Below are positions 1 through 5,998 of a DNA stretch of 9,326 nt, piece after piece. Below the pieces are notes generated by a model. It did no database searches, was not told the origin of the DNA, and worked only from the letters and a program-made list of their open reading frames with translations. Source of the DNA: Pseudomonadota bacterium. Its GTDB lineage: Bacteria; Myxococcota; Bradymonadia; UBA4248. The translations under genes were made by a program, and so were the position numbers. The stretch spans positions 1-9,326 of the forward strand of contig JAGBXG010000286.1 in the NCBI GenBank assembly GCA_017629415.1, in the 5' to 3' direction. Position 1 is the stretch's first letter, and the number at the start of each line of letters is the position of its first letter.

Positions 1-177
1 ACTCTGTCGTTCGGCACGTTTTTGCAAAAAGTCGCTTTCAGACTGCAACTTATAAAATTTATAACCAATCGCTGAAAAGATACAGACAAGTATACAAGCG
101 ACAAAGATGAGGCGTCCCCAGGTGCCGCGTTCAGCTGATTTGCGTCGTTTAACGTCTTCCCTGACCTGATTTTCCAC
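1..177 (-). CDS. ftsI: Division-specific penicillin-binding protein FtsI, N-terminal 59 residues (runs off window)
   Basis: This is the 5' end of a gene continuing beyond base 1. FtsI is the transpeptidase that cross-links septal peptidoglycan, anchored in the inner membrane with its catalytic part in the periplasm. The visible 59 residues have a short basic cytoplasmic N-terminus (VKRRKSAERG), one membrane helix at about residues 21-38 (LIFVACILVCIFSAIGY), then a segment reading KLQSESDFLQKRAERQS. That resembles the class B PBP start, where the helix is followed by a Q...L...A..Q stretch. I chose the GTG at 177-175 because it opens this frame and is preceded by GGAG ten bases upstream, inside the end of ftsL. 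Only five bases separate it from the ftsL stop, so the two are almost certainly co-transcribed. The catalytic SxxK, SxN and KTG motifs lie outside the window, so the identification rests on the N-terminus and on synteny. Confidence 0.72.
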   Translation of the reverse strand, partial: MENQVREDVKRRKSAERGTWGRLIFVACILVCIFSAIGYKFYKLQSESDFLQKRAERQS

Positions 178-182
178 GGCAA

Positions 183-938
183 TTATTCTCCAATACGTTT
201 GACGTTATCCAGCCCATCCAGACGACCGCCCTTTTCAGGCCCTGTATTTGGCGCTGTTTCCAAAATCAGCACTTGTTCAGGCTGAATGACCTGCAAGCCA
301 AGCTGTTTTCCTGCAAGCGGTTCGAGCCTTTCCCGTCGGCTCAGCACTCGCAGTTCAATGCGCAGCTTTCGATTTGCCTCCAAAAGCGCCTCACGTTCCG
401 AAATCGCAGCACTCAGTTCATATCCCAAATTCAGCTCGCGATGTCGGTAGTAAACTTGCACGATGAGCAGCACAATCACGATAAAGGTTGCCGCACATGT
501 CAGCCAAAATCGTCCCGATCTCTGTCTTGTACCGGCAATGGTCATCAAAGCTTCACTCAATGCACGGCCGTGTGCCTTGAGCAGCATGGACATTTCGCGA
601 TCCTGTGCAGTTTTTATCTGATGTCTCGGCAGTTCGGTTCGATACACAGCCTCTCTCAGAGCCGATTCTCGTGCGTTATGCTGTGCTTCGATGATGGCCG
701 TATTGGTCTGGCGGTTCGGATCTTTCTCCGGCCCTTCAAAAGTGGTCTGCCCATCCCCATCTACCGTATTCAAAGCCTGGTCTTCGTCCGTATGCACTGA
801 ATTTTCAGGAGATTTTTCCAAGCCGACGGCATCTTCGGCATCACTATTTACGGCATCATCTGCGTTTTCTTCACAGCCATCCGCCAAACTTTCCGTCAGG
901 GAATCATCCAGATTCATGTTCGTGAGCTTATCATCCAT
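183..938 (-). CDS. ftsL: Cell division protein FtsL with long acidic N-terminal extension
   Basis: FtsL is a bitopic inner-membrane protein that joins FtsB and FtsQ and helps activate the FtsW-FtsI septal synthase. The family signature is in the C-terminal half: a membrane helix at about residues 144-163 (FWLTCAATFIVIVLLIVQVY), then a periplasmic coiled coil at about 165-205 with the typical LGYELS...L..ANRKLRIELRVL pattern, then RERLEPLAGKQLGL, matching the usual 'Rie..A...LGl' end. FtsL is normally about 90-120 residues. Here 251 residues are present because about 140 cytoplasmic residues precede the helix; the first 75 are very acidic and probably disordered. The ATG at 938 has a strong GGAGGG site seven bases upstream. 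ftsI follows after five bases. rsmH, the usual upstream neighbour, is absent, so ftsL must have its own promoter. A possible minus-strand -10 (TAAAAT, 964-959) exists, but no good -35 goes with it. Confidence 0.85.
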   Translation of the reverse strand: MDDKLTNMNLDDSLTESLADGCEENADDAVNSDAEDAVGLEKSPENSVHTDEDQALNTVDGDGQTTFEGPEKDPNRQTNTAIIEAQHNARESALREAVYRTELPRHQIKTAQDREMSMLLKAHGRALSEALMTIAGTRQRSGRFWLTCAATFIVIVLLIVQVYYRHRELNLGYELSAAISEREALLEANRKLRIELRVLSRRERLEPLAGKQLGLQVIQPEQVLILETAPNTGPEKGGRLDGLDNVKRIGE

Positions 939-1000
939 GCTCTGCCCTCCTTCGCGCTATTTTATCTATGCGGTTTCACAGCTGAGGCAAATTTTTAAGG

Positions 1001-1148
1001 CCCGGCTATTTCGGCATAAAGCCGAATACGCCGGGCATCGTCGGCGCTATGTCGGCAACGCCTCCATACGCGCCGACTTTTTTTTGCCGGGGCAAAACCC
1101 CGTATCCCATCAAAGCGCTGCCCTTTGGAATTCCGCCAAAGGGGGCTG
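1001..1148 (-). repeat. Modular palindromic intergenic element, copy 1
   Basis: Read on the minus strand the order is: a CCAAAGG palindrome (CCCTTTGG 1121-1128 with CCAAAGGG 1136-1143); a GGGG/CCCC mini-hairpin (1089-1101) ending in GCCCCGGC; a long hairpin framed by GGCGCgTAT and ATAGCGCC (1043-1074, stem extending to 1040-1077); and a last hairpin, CCCGGC with GCCGGG, at 1001-1035. The flank then reads CCTTAAAA. The element at 5999-6126 shows the same module order on the plus strand. Over the 25 bases starting at ATGGG the two share 18 by eye. This is a non-coding repeat of unknown role, comparable in style to REP/BIME elements but not recognised as a named family. Confidence 0.6.
1040..1085 (+). 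terminator. Terminator-like hairpin plus T8, plus-strand orientation
   Basis: GTCGGCGC (1040-1047) pairs with GCGCCGAC (1070-1077), with further pairing inside, and eight T residues (1078-1085) follow directly. This is the form of a Rho-independent terminator for plus-strand transcription. No plus-strand gene lies upstream in the window, so it would only stop transcripts running antisense through ftsL toward the 1288 gene. It also forms the central hairpin of the palindromic element, so the terminator form may be incidental. Confidence 0.4.
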
Positions 1149-1197
1149 ATGCTTTTCGGGAATGAGACAGCGCCTCTCTCCCTTGCGTGTGTTTTAC

Positions 1198-1226
1198 TTT
1201 TAAACCCCAGTCTATTCCTGTATAAT
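1198..1226 (+). promoter_or_regulatory. Probable sigma-70-type promoter of the 399-residue gene
   Basis: A perfect TATAAT (1221-1226) stands 62 bases ahead of the ATG. The hexamer 17 bases upstream (TTTTAA, 1198-1203) matches the -35 consensus poorly. Transcription would start near 1233, giving a leader of about 55 bases. The -10 is convincing and the -35 is weak, which may indicate dependence on an activator or a different sigma factor. Confidence 0.5.
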
Positions 1227-1236
1227 ATTTGCGCTT

Positions 1237-1258
1237 TTTTTGGACTCATTTCCAAAAA
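1237..1258. promoter_or_regulatory. 8-bp inverted repeat in the leader of the 399-residue gene
   Basis: TTTTTGGA (1237-1244) and TCCAAAAA (1251-1258) are perfect inverted copies separated by six bases, just after the expected transcription start. It could be a dyad operator or a weak leader hairpin ending about 18 bases ahead of the ribosome site. No regulator is identifiable. Confidence 0.3.
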
Positions 1259-1287
1259 CAAATGCATTTTTTCGATAAGGAACAGGC

Positions 1288-2487
1288 ATGATATCAATTG
1301 GTGGATATATCCATCGCGGAGAACTGGAAGAGCTATTTTGGCGCTGGATGCATAATCGCATTGAAGCGGATGATCCCGAGCGTGTCACGAAACTTATCCA
1401 TTTCAATAATATTTATGCGAGCCGTTATCTTGGGATGTGGGCGCGTCAGCTGTTTACGGAACTGGCTGGAGAAACGATTCGCGAAGTTCCGATTCAGACA
1501 AAAGCAGAATTAAAAGATGCGCTTGTCACTTATCCGCACTATCGGAATGAGCATATTGACGAGTTAGTCCGCAAATATACGGCCCACCGCGAGCTTTATT
1601 ATATCGAGACACCTATTCGCGCTAAATTATACTTTGCCGGCGAAGGCAACACACAGCGTCTGATTGGTTCACAGCGTATCAAACGCGCGCGCCGTTTGGC
1701 CGAAAAAGCCTCACGTCGTATTGTGGATATGATTTTCGGCGCCATCAAAAAACGCGCTGAAGATTATGCCGACATGCGTGCTCGTCAATTTGGTATTGAA
1801 CGTTCTGCACTTTTAACTAGTGAAACAGAAATGATCCACGAGTTTGAGCGTGCAGAACGCAGAATCGTCGAAGATTTAAAAGAAGGTGTGGATTTTCCTC
1901 GCGTCACAGCGCCCCCTATTAATGACGTTGCTGGTCTCAAGCTTATCCTTGATCCCAAAGATGAACCCAAGCTTTATGATTATATTGAAACCCGGACACG
2001 CAGTGACATCTTTGAAGTCGAACCGCACCATAAAAAAGATTATCATGCCACTAATCTGATTATTCGCGCACGGCCTCAAAAAGACCTTCTTGTTCAGGAG
2101 CCCATTGATCCCAAACTCGTTCAAGCCATGCGAGCTCGCGGTCTTTGGCATGGAGATATTCAAAAAGAATTCGTGAACTTTGTCTATTCCGGTGAAGATG
2201 AAGTTTTCTTAGAAATTATCTATTCCTCTTTTGCCGATCTGTTGGAATCTGAAATCGGCAATTCCATGCATGAAACGCGCATCACCGATCAGCGCACGCG
2301 CGAGGAATATACCGGCCATTTGGCAAGAAATATTGAATATTTGGTGCAATATATCTTTGCATTTGCCGCATTTCCAAGTGCACACTTAGAAGAATGTGCC
2401 ATCAAAGTTTGGTCTTATTATCTGCCGGATTACTTCAATGAAGTGATGAAAAGACTCTATCGTATCGAAGATCCGACATCTTATTGA
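1288..2487 (+). CDS. Uncharacterised 399-residue protein with a divergent RelA/SpoT-like nucleotidyltransferase region
   Basis: I do not recognise this gene by name. The protein is charged and soluble, with no signal peptide or membrane helix. Residues 1-200 are mostly helical and rich in Arg and Glu (two-helix stretch at about 125-200). Residues 205-325 resemble the RelA/SpoT synthetase fold: NDVAGLKLIL (212-221) matches the 'D.AG.R.I' strand, DYHATNLIIR (251-260) resembles 'GYqSLHliv', and EVFLEIIYSSFADLLESE (305-322) resembles the catalytic 'vEiQIRT..m...aE' strand and helix. Lys replaces the usual Arg in the first motif, and the QIRT core is not kept, so (p)ppGpp synthesis is uncertain. 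The last 75 residues are another helical part, rich in aromatics. The ATG at 1288 has AAGGA six bases upstream and a good -10 element. The gene stands alone between a divergent ftsL and a convergent membrane-protein gene. Confidence 0.8.
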   Translation: MISIGGYIHRGELEELFWRWMHNRIEADDPERVTKLIHFNNIYASRYLGMWARQLFTELAGETIREVPIQTKAELKDALVTYPHYRNEHIDELVRKYTAHRELYYIETPIRAKLYFAGEGNTQRLIGSQRIKRARRLAEKASRRIVDMIFGAIKKRAEDYADMRARQFGIERSALLTSETEMIHEFERAERRIVEDLKEGVDFPRVTAPPINDVAGLKLILDPKDEPKLYDYIETRTRSDIFEVEPHHKKDYHATNLIIRARPQKDLLVQEPIDPKLVQAMRARGLWHGDIQKEFVNFVYSGEDEVFLEIIYSSFADLLESEIGNSMHETRITDQRTREEYTGHLARNIEYLVQYIFAFAAFPSAHLEECAIKVWSYYLPDYFNEVMKRLYRIEDPTSY

Positions 2488-2550
2488 GCTCTTTCTTTCA
2501 GAGTATTCCACATTTTCGGGTCGGAAGTTACATAGCTGCGTTTTCTAACT

Positions 2551-2588
2551 CCCCCTGCCCCTGCGGGGAAGGGGGTGGGGGGAAGGGG
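2551..2588 (+). other. GC-rich hairpin overlapping a G-quadruplex motif, downstream of the 399-residue gene
   Basis: CCCCCT (2551-2556) pairs with AGGGGG (2570-2575) around an inner CCCC/GGGG stem with a TGC loop. The right arm is also the start of four G-runs of 4, 5, 6 and 4 bases (2565-2568, 2571-2575, 2577-2582, 2585-2588) with loops of 2, 1 and 2 bases, a textbook G-quadruplex motif. It lies 63 bases after the stop codon in the gap between convergent genes, where a transcription end is expected. No T tract follows, so it is not a standard intrinsic terminator. A small GCTC/GAGC hairpin with an A5 loop follows at 2604-2616. Confidence 0.5.
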
Positions 2589-2650
2589 CCAGGCTTATTC
2601 TTGGCTCAAAAAGAGCAAAGACATATTTTGTGATTTATTATCTTCTATGA

Positions 2651-3481
2651 TTATCTCACTTTAAAATAGTACTGCATAAAATTCAAAAATGTATGAACTT
2701 GATGTATTCTAAGGCCATCTGCAATGACAACAGAGTGACCTGAACTGCGGTCCTCAAGCTTTACCCAGTAAATCGCTTCATTATTCACTGTTGTATTGCT
2801 GCCATAACTCATGGCAGAAGTCTCGGTACAGAATAGAATGGTGTTTCCTTGCCTTTTAAACCCTCTTTCAACTTCAAGAAAATCACCTTTGTTTGTTATC
2901 CATGTGCGCTTAAAAGCCTGGTTGATGCCCACAATGATCAATAGGATACCTATGATGGGAAATATCGCTATAAACCACGCATTCCCATCCAGTTCGCTCA
3001 AAACTTCTATCAATCCTCCTTGATTGACCAAGATACAAAACATAATGACAAAAGGAAGTGTCCAGAAAAAGCCAAAAACTAAGAAAAAATACTCTCTGTT
3101 TTTGGATTCCAGAACAGGATAGGGATTTTTCTCTATCCATTTACACTTGTGCGGCAAAGGCATCATATCGAAATTCATCGCAGAAAAAGGAGAATTGTTC
3201 GAATTCATTTCCCAGGGTTTGTTTGATGCATTCTGGACAGACGCATTTGCGCGTGGCCGTTCTGAATGATTCATATATTTCAGCGATGTATTTTGGGCTT
3301 GCTGCGATCTCTCGTCGCGTGGCCGTTCTGAACGATTCATATATTTCAGCGATGTATTTTGGGCTTGCTGCGATCTCTCATCGCGTTCCCAAGGTAATTT
3401 TTCATCCTGAAAAGGATTATAGTCATCGTTATTATAGTCATCGTTATTTTTTAAAGATTGCTGACGGTAAAAATCTGACAT
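2651..3481 (-). CDS. Uncharacterised two-helix membrane protein with repetitive N-terminus (paralogue of the upstream gene)
   Basis: A 276-residue protein of unknown function. The N-terminal 105 residues are polar, Asn/Gln-rich and probably disordered; they contain NNDDY twice (12-21) and a 22-residue repeat twice (34-55, 56-77, beginning DERSQQ). The conserved part begins at MPLPHKCKWIEKNPYPVL (107-124). Membrane helices follow at about 131-152 and 168-190. The 85-residue tail (WITNKGDFLEVERGFKRQGN... VVIADGL) alternates like a small beta domain, loosely like bacterial PH-like or similar membrane-anchored domains. With two helices and no signal peptide, both ends should face the cytoplasm. 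The upstream gene encodes a clear paralogue sharing FQDE(K/Q)LPW, the MPLP..C.WIE..PY.VL block, both helices and WIT.KG..LE.E.G. It starts only 40 bases after that gene ends, so the pair is probably one transcript from a tandem duplication. The start at 3481 has GGA nine bases upstream. Confidence 0.75.
   Translation of the reverse strand: MSDFYRQQSLKNNDDYNNDDYNPFQDEKLPWERDERSQQAQNTSLKYMNRSERPRDERSQQAQNTSLKYMNHSERPRANASVQNASNKPWEMNSNNSPFSAMNFDMMPLPHKCKWIEKNPYPVLESKNREYFFLVFGFFWTLPFVIMFCILVNQGGLIEVLSELDGNAWFIAIFPIIGILLIIVGINQAFKRTWITNKGDFLEVERGFKRQGNTILFCTETSAMSYGSNTTVNNEAIYWVKLEDRSSGHSVVIADGLRIHQVHTFLNFMQYYFKVR
3251..3382 (-). repeat. 66-bp in-frame tandem duplication
   Basis: Two adjacent 66-bp units (3251-3316 and 3317-3382) differ at about two positions by eye. 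Each encodes 22 residues (DERSQQ... to SERPR, one Arg/His difference) of the disordered N-terminus. The near identity points to a recent duplication, and its length as a multiple of three keeps the frame. Confidence 0.9.
3417..3446 (-). repeat. Perfect 15-bp tandem duplication
   Basis: The unit TTATAGTCATCGTTA occurs twice in a row (3417-3431, 3432-3446) and encodes the repeated NNDDY pentapeptide near the N-terminus of the same membrane protein. It is a second, independent in-frame expansion in one gene. Confidence 0.9.
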
Positions 3482-3521
3482 GATACAATTTCCAATCTCA
3501 AGCTTAAAAATTGTCCCTGTT

Positions 3522-4385
3522 CTATACTTCTTGGTCGAGAAGATACTGAATATAATCCATAAAAATATTCATATCTTGTGCATTAAGATTATCTGCAAGG
3601 ATCATGGATGTATTCGAGTCAGGATCTGTAATTTTAACTTTATAGTAAACAACACTAGAATATCTATTTCTTCTATGATCACTTGAATTTTCAAAAGCTT
3701 CAACACAAGCACTATTGCGATAAAAAGATTTTGTTTTTCCTTTGCGAGAAAGTCCTTTTTCAATTTCTAATATATTGCCCTTGCAAGTAATCCAAACATT
3801 AGCAAACGCATAATATATGCCAGCAATTATGAGAATGATTCCAGCGGCAGGGAATAACAAGAATAATAAATCATCATGCTGTCCCTTCAATATTTCCAGA
3901 AATCCGCCGCGTTCTTCTGCAAGCATGTTCATGATAAACATACTGAGTGCAAACCACCCGATACCAAAAATCAAACAGGCAGGACTTTTATAACCCACTT
4001 TTAGCACACGATATGGCGTTGTCTCTATCCATTCGCATTTGGCAGGCAAAGGCATGGTATGCCTAAACTTGGAAGCTTGAAAACTGCTTTGCTGGGGTGC
4101 CAAAGAAGCCGAGGACGCAGCATTCGCATGAGATGAGATGTTTTGATTCGATTGAAAGAAATCAGAACGATTTTTCTTAGTTTTTGAGGTCGATTGCGAT
4201 GCATTATCCCAAGGAAGTTGCTCGTCCTGGAAAGAAGAATAACGTTCTCCAGAAGTGGTTTCCCCTTGAGAAGGATACGTATTGCCCGAAGTCGTGGGCT
4301 GAAAAAATTCTTGAGAAGAATAATTTTTTCCAGTTGTCGTAGGTTGAAAAAAATCCTGATCAAATGGATTCTGATGATTTTTCAT
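3522..4385 (-). CDS. Uncharacterised two-helix membrane protein, upstream paralogue of the pair
   Basis: 287 residues from the chosen ATG, function unknown. The N-terminal 110 residues are Ser/Gln/Thr-rich and disordered, with a diverged repeat: FFQPTTTGKNYSSQ (12-25) followed by FFQPTTSGNTYPSQ (27-40). Then come FQDEQLPWD (52-60), the conserved MPLPAKCEWIETTPYRVL (111-128), membrane helices at about 134-155 and 173-195, and a tail beginning WITCKGNILEIEKGLSRKGKT that matches the paralogue. The frame is open to an earlier ATG at 4436, which would add 17 residues. I prefer 4385 because MKNHQNPF resembles the polar start of the paralogue, because AGG lies ten bases upstream, and because a likely -10 element (TATAAA) at 4447-4442 would put the transcript start near the upstream ATG. 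This stretch is visibly AT-richer than the genes at 6200-8200, which could reflect transfer or weak constraint. Confidence 0.72.
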   Translation of the reverse strand: MKNHQNPFDQDFFQPTTTGKNYSSQEFFQPTTSGNTYPSQGETTSGERYSSFQDEQLPWDNASQSTSKTKKNRSDFFQSNQNISSHANAASSASLAPQQSSFQASKFRHTMPLPAKCEWIETTPYRVLKVGYKSPACLIFGIGWFALSMFIMNMLAEERGGFLEILKGQHDDLLFLLFPAAGIILIIAGIYYAFANVWITCKGNILEIEKGLSRKGKTKSFYRNSACVEAFENSSDHRRNRYSSVVYYKVKITDPDSNTSMILADNLNAQDMNIFMDYIQYLLDQEV

Positions 4386-4441
4386 GATTGTTCTGCCTGC
4401 TTCCAAAGACGAAAATAATAAAAGCCGTTTCAGCATCAGCC

Positions 4442-4447
4442 TTTATA
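4442..4447 (-). promoter_or_regulatory. Possible -10 element of the membrane-protein pair
   Basis: TATAAA on the minus strand, preceded directly by TG. No good -35 lies 16-18 bases upstream. If used, transcription would begin at about 4435, consistent with translation from 4385. Confidence 0.3.
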
Positions 4448-4670
4448 CAGTCATATTAAGTACCACAGGGCATATAAAACAACAAAATACTTCCAGCAGA
4501 CACAGGCCAACAGTTCTTATTTCCTCAATCATCACATCCATTCTGCGGCAAAACAACGTTAGCCTTTACGAATTTGTTAAGTTCCCCCAATCGGAATAGC
4601 TCCGCCACAAAACGTCAGAAAACCGTACCTGTCACTCCCTGTTACTCCCCTAAAAAAACCATATTTTACA

Positions 4671-4741
4671 GAATTCCAAAGGAGTTCATTTCCTTCGGTG
4701 TAGCAGGGACAAAGCCCCGGCGAGGGTTGGGCGGAAACCCC
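4671..4741 (+). repeat. Modular palindromic intergenic element, degenerate copy 3
   Basis: It starts with a CCAAAGGA arm (4676-4683) pairing imperfectly with TCCTTCGG (4691-4698), continues with AAAGCCCCGGC (4711-4721) and ends with a GGGTT/AACCC hairpin (4724-4728 with 4736-4740). The first two blocks match, in order and orientation, the element at 5999-6126. The GGCGCgTAT hairpin is missing, so this is a partial or decayed copy. Confidence 0.4.
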
Positions 4742-4872
4742 AAAAGTAAAAAAAATAAAAAAAAATCGTCACAACGGGATCTCGATTGGCATCACACGGG
4801 GTGTAAGGATGTCTAATTATCTGTCAAAGTGAGAGATGAACAGGCATTTCATAACCCAACGGAGGTTCTAAG

Positions 4873-5934
4873 ATGGGTGACATCGACAGAACGAGCAAAG
4901 TTTTTGTTCAGAAACCCGAAGTTTTTCAGGATATTTTTAAGCTTGTTTTTCGTGATATTCAGATGGCAATAAGCGAACCCAAGCCCATGGATCCTGAAAG
5001 TCTTTTTGTTCAGCGTTTGCCTGCAAGTGGCAAAGACAAACGCAGCCACAGGCGTCATCGGGCGAAAAAGGCCTTAATGCTTGCCAGGTTTTCGCGTGAT
5101 GTCATCAAAACTTGTGTTTGTGCATCCGGTGATGAGGCAGATTACATCGTTTTGGGAGTAGAAAACCAATCTTATGCAGACAGATTTATGCCGGCTCGAG
5201 TGATGATTTATGATGCCTTAACCTTGCATACCCAAATGCAATCGCTTAAATTTGAGCATGAGACAAACAAAGACTTAGGCAATTTTTTAAGCGGTGTGCC
5301 ATCAGAGGCAATGCTTAAGCCGGTGATTACAGCAGTTTGTTATTTTGGCACAAAACCTTGGGATGGTCCTAGCAGTCTTCATGAAATGCTCAATATTAAA
5401 AATCCCAAGCTGAAAGCGTTTGTGCCAGATTACCCCATTTGTATTATTGATCCACATCGTTTATCTGAAGAGGAACTTGAGGTTTTGGACACATCGCTTC
5501 GCGAAGTTTTTATGTGTATCAAAGCCTCACGGGATAGAAAAAGCCTCAAAGAGATTGTAAACTCAAGTTCTCGGTTCCAACACATGGATCCCGATGCCAT
5601 TAATCTTATCAGTGCAGCTTTAGATATCGATATTCAAAGCCATTCAAATCAAAAGGAAATCAATATGTGCCAAGCCGTTGAAGAGTGGAAACAAGAGTTA
5701 TTAGATGCAGGATATGCCAATGGGGAAAAAGCAGGATATGCCAATGGGGAAAAAGCAGGATATGCCAATGGGGAAAAAGCAGGATATGCCAATGGGGAAA
5801 AAGCAGGATATGCCAATGGTAAAGCTCAAATTGCTAAAAACATGTTAAATACCGGTAGCTTTTCATTGGAGCAAATTGCGTTACTGACTGAATTGCCGAT
5901 ACAAACGGTGCAAGAACTGGCGTGTTTATTATAA
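4873..5934 (+). CDS. Rpn-family PD-(D/E)XK nuclease / putative transposase
   Basis: Proteins of this family (Rpn/YhgA-like, PD-(D/E)XK transposase-type) are DNA endonucleases linked to RecA-independent recombination. The 353-residue length is typical. The nuclease core is in the first half: RDV (75-77) as the likely metal-binding Asp, then YIVLGVENQS (91-100) with the E-x-Q form of the catalytic strand (E97, Q99), followed by the family block MPARVMIYDAL (106-116). YFGTKPWDGPSSLHEML (157-173) is the usual later motif. The C-terminus has a linker of AGYANGEK repeats (279-318) and an AKNML..G.SLEQIA.LT.L....V..L helix-turn-helix-like end common in this family. The ATG at 4873 has GGAGG seven bases upstream. 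The gene stands alone, with related palindromic elements on both sides. Catalytic residues appear present, so activity is plausible. Confidence 0.85.
   Translation: MGDIDRTSKVFVQKPEVFQDIFKLVFRDIQMAISEPKPMDPESLFVQRLPASGKDKRSHRRHRAKKALMLARFSRDVIKTCVCASGDEADYIVLGVENQSYADRFMPARVMIYDALTLHTQMQSLKFEHETNKDLGNFLSGVPSEAMLKPVITAVCYFGTKPWDGPSSLHEMLNIKNPKLKAFVPDYPICIIDPHRLSEEELEVLDTSLREVFMCIKASRDRKSLKEIVNSSSRFQHMDPDAINLISAALDIDIQSHSNQKEINMCQAVEEWKQELLDAGYANGEKAGYANGEKAGYANGEKAGYANGEKAGYANGKAQIAKNMLNTGSFSLEQIALLTELPIQTVQELACLL
5707..5819 (+). repeat. Perfect 24-bp tandem repeat (4 full units plus a partial fifth) inside the rpn-like gene
   Basis: Four identical 24-bp units (5707-5802) are followed by 17 matching bases of a fifth. 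Each encodes AGYANGEK. Absence of even silent differences suggests recent expansion by slippage or unequal recombination. The unit length preserves the frame, so copy number would only change the length of the linker between the nuclease domain and the C-terminal helices. Confidence 0.95.
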
Positions 5935-5998
5935 TCTTACTTGATTTGTATTGCTGTGTCCTGTGCATTGAGCTCACATGTTGTGGGCTGTACGGAAT

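Larger units (their letters stand above)
939..1287. other. Divergent intergenic region between ftsL and the 399-residue gene, no gene seen
   Basis: Neither strand has a credible coding frame; the short open frames have no ribosome site and cross the hairpins. The ftsL-proximal half (1001-1148) is filled by GC-rich palindromes described separately. The other half (about 1190-1287) is AT-rich and holds the promoter, an inverted repeat in the leader, a 10-bp palindrome AAATGCATTT (1260-1269) and the ribosome site AAGGA (1277-1281) of the plus-strand gene. Confidence 0.7.
4386..4872. other. Divergent intergenic region, no gene seen
   Basis: Nearly 490 bases separate the membrane-protein pair from the rpn-like gene. 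The open frames here are short, lack ribosome sites and encode low-complexity basic peptides running through A-rich tracts, so I call no gene. The region holds a possible minus-strand -10, a degenerate palindromic element (4671-4741), an A-rich tract (about 4742-4765) and the strong GGAGG site (4861-4865) for the rpn-like gene. I found no convincing plus-strand promoter. Confidence 0.6.

Noticed and set aside
691..1149. 152-residue plus-strand frame overlapping ftsL
   Set aside because: Antisense shadow of ftsL and the GC-rich element; Ser/Phe-rich with no recognisable domain or ribosome site.
995..1297. 100-residue minus-strand open frame between ftsL and the 1288 gene, in the place where rsmH would end
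   Set aside because: Its product is basic, with no resemblance to RsmH, runs through the hairpins, and overlaps the plus-strand promoter and leader.
3480..3521. Regulatory region between the two membrane-protein paralogues
   Set aside because: Only 40 bases, with no convincing promoter or terminator; more likely an intra-operon gap.
4574..4816. 80-residue plus-strand open frame upstream of the rpn-like gene
   Set aside because: No ribosome site, translates through the palindromic element and an A-rich tract into Lys-rich low-complexity sequence.
4786..4820. Promoter for the rpn-like gene (TTGGCA followed by an AATTAT)
   Set aside because: The spacer would be 23 bases, outside the usual 16-18, and no better -10 is at the right distance.
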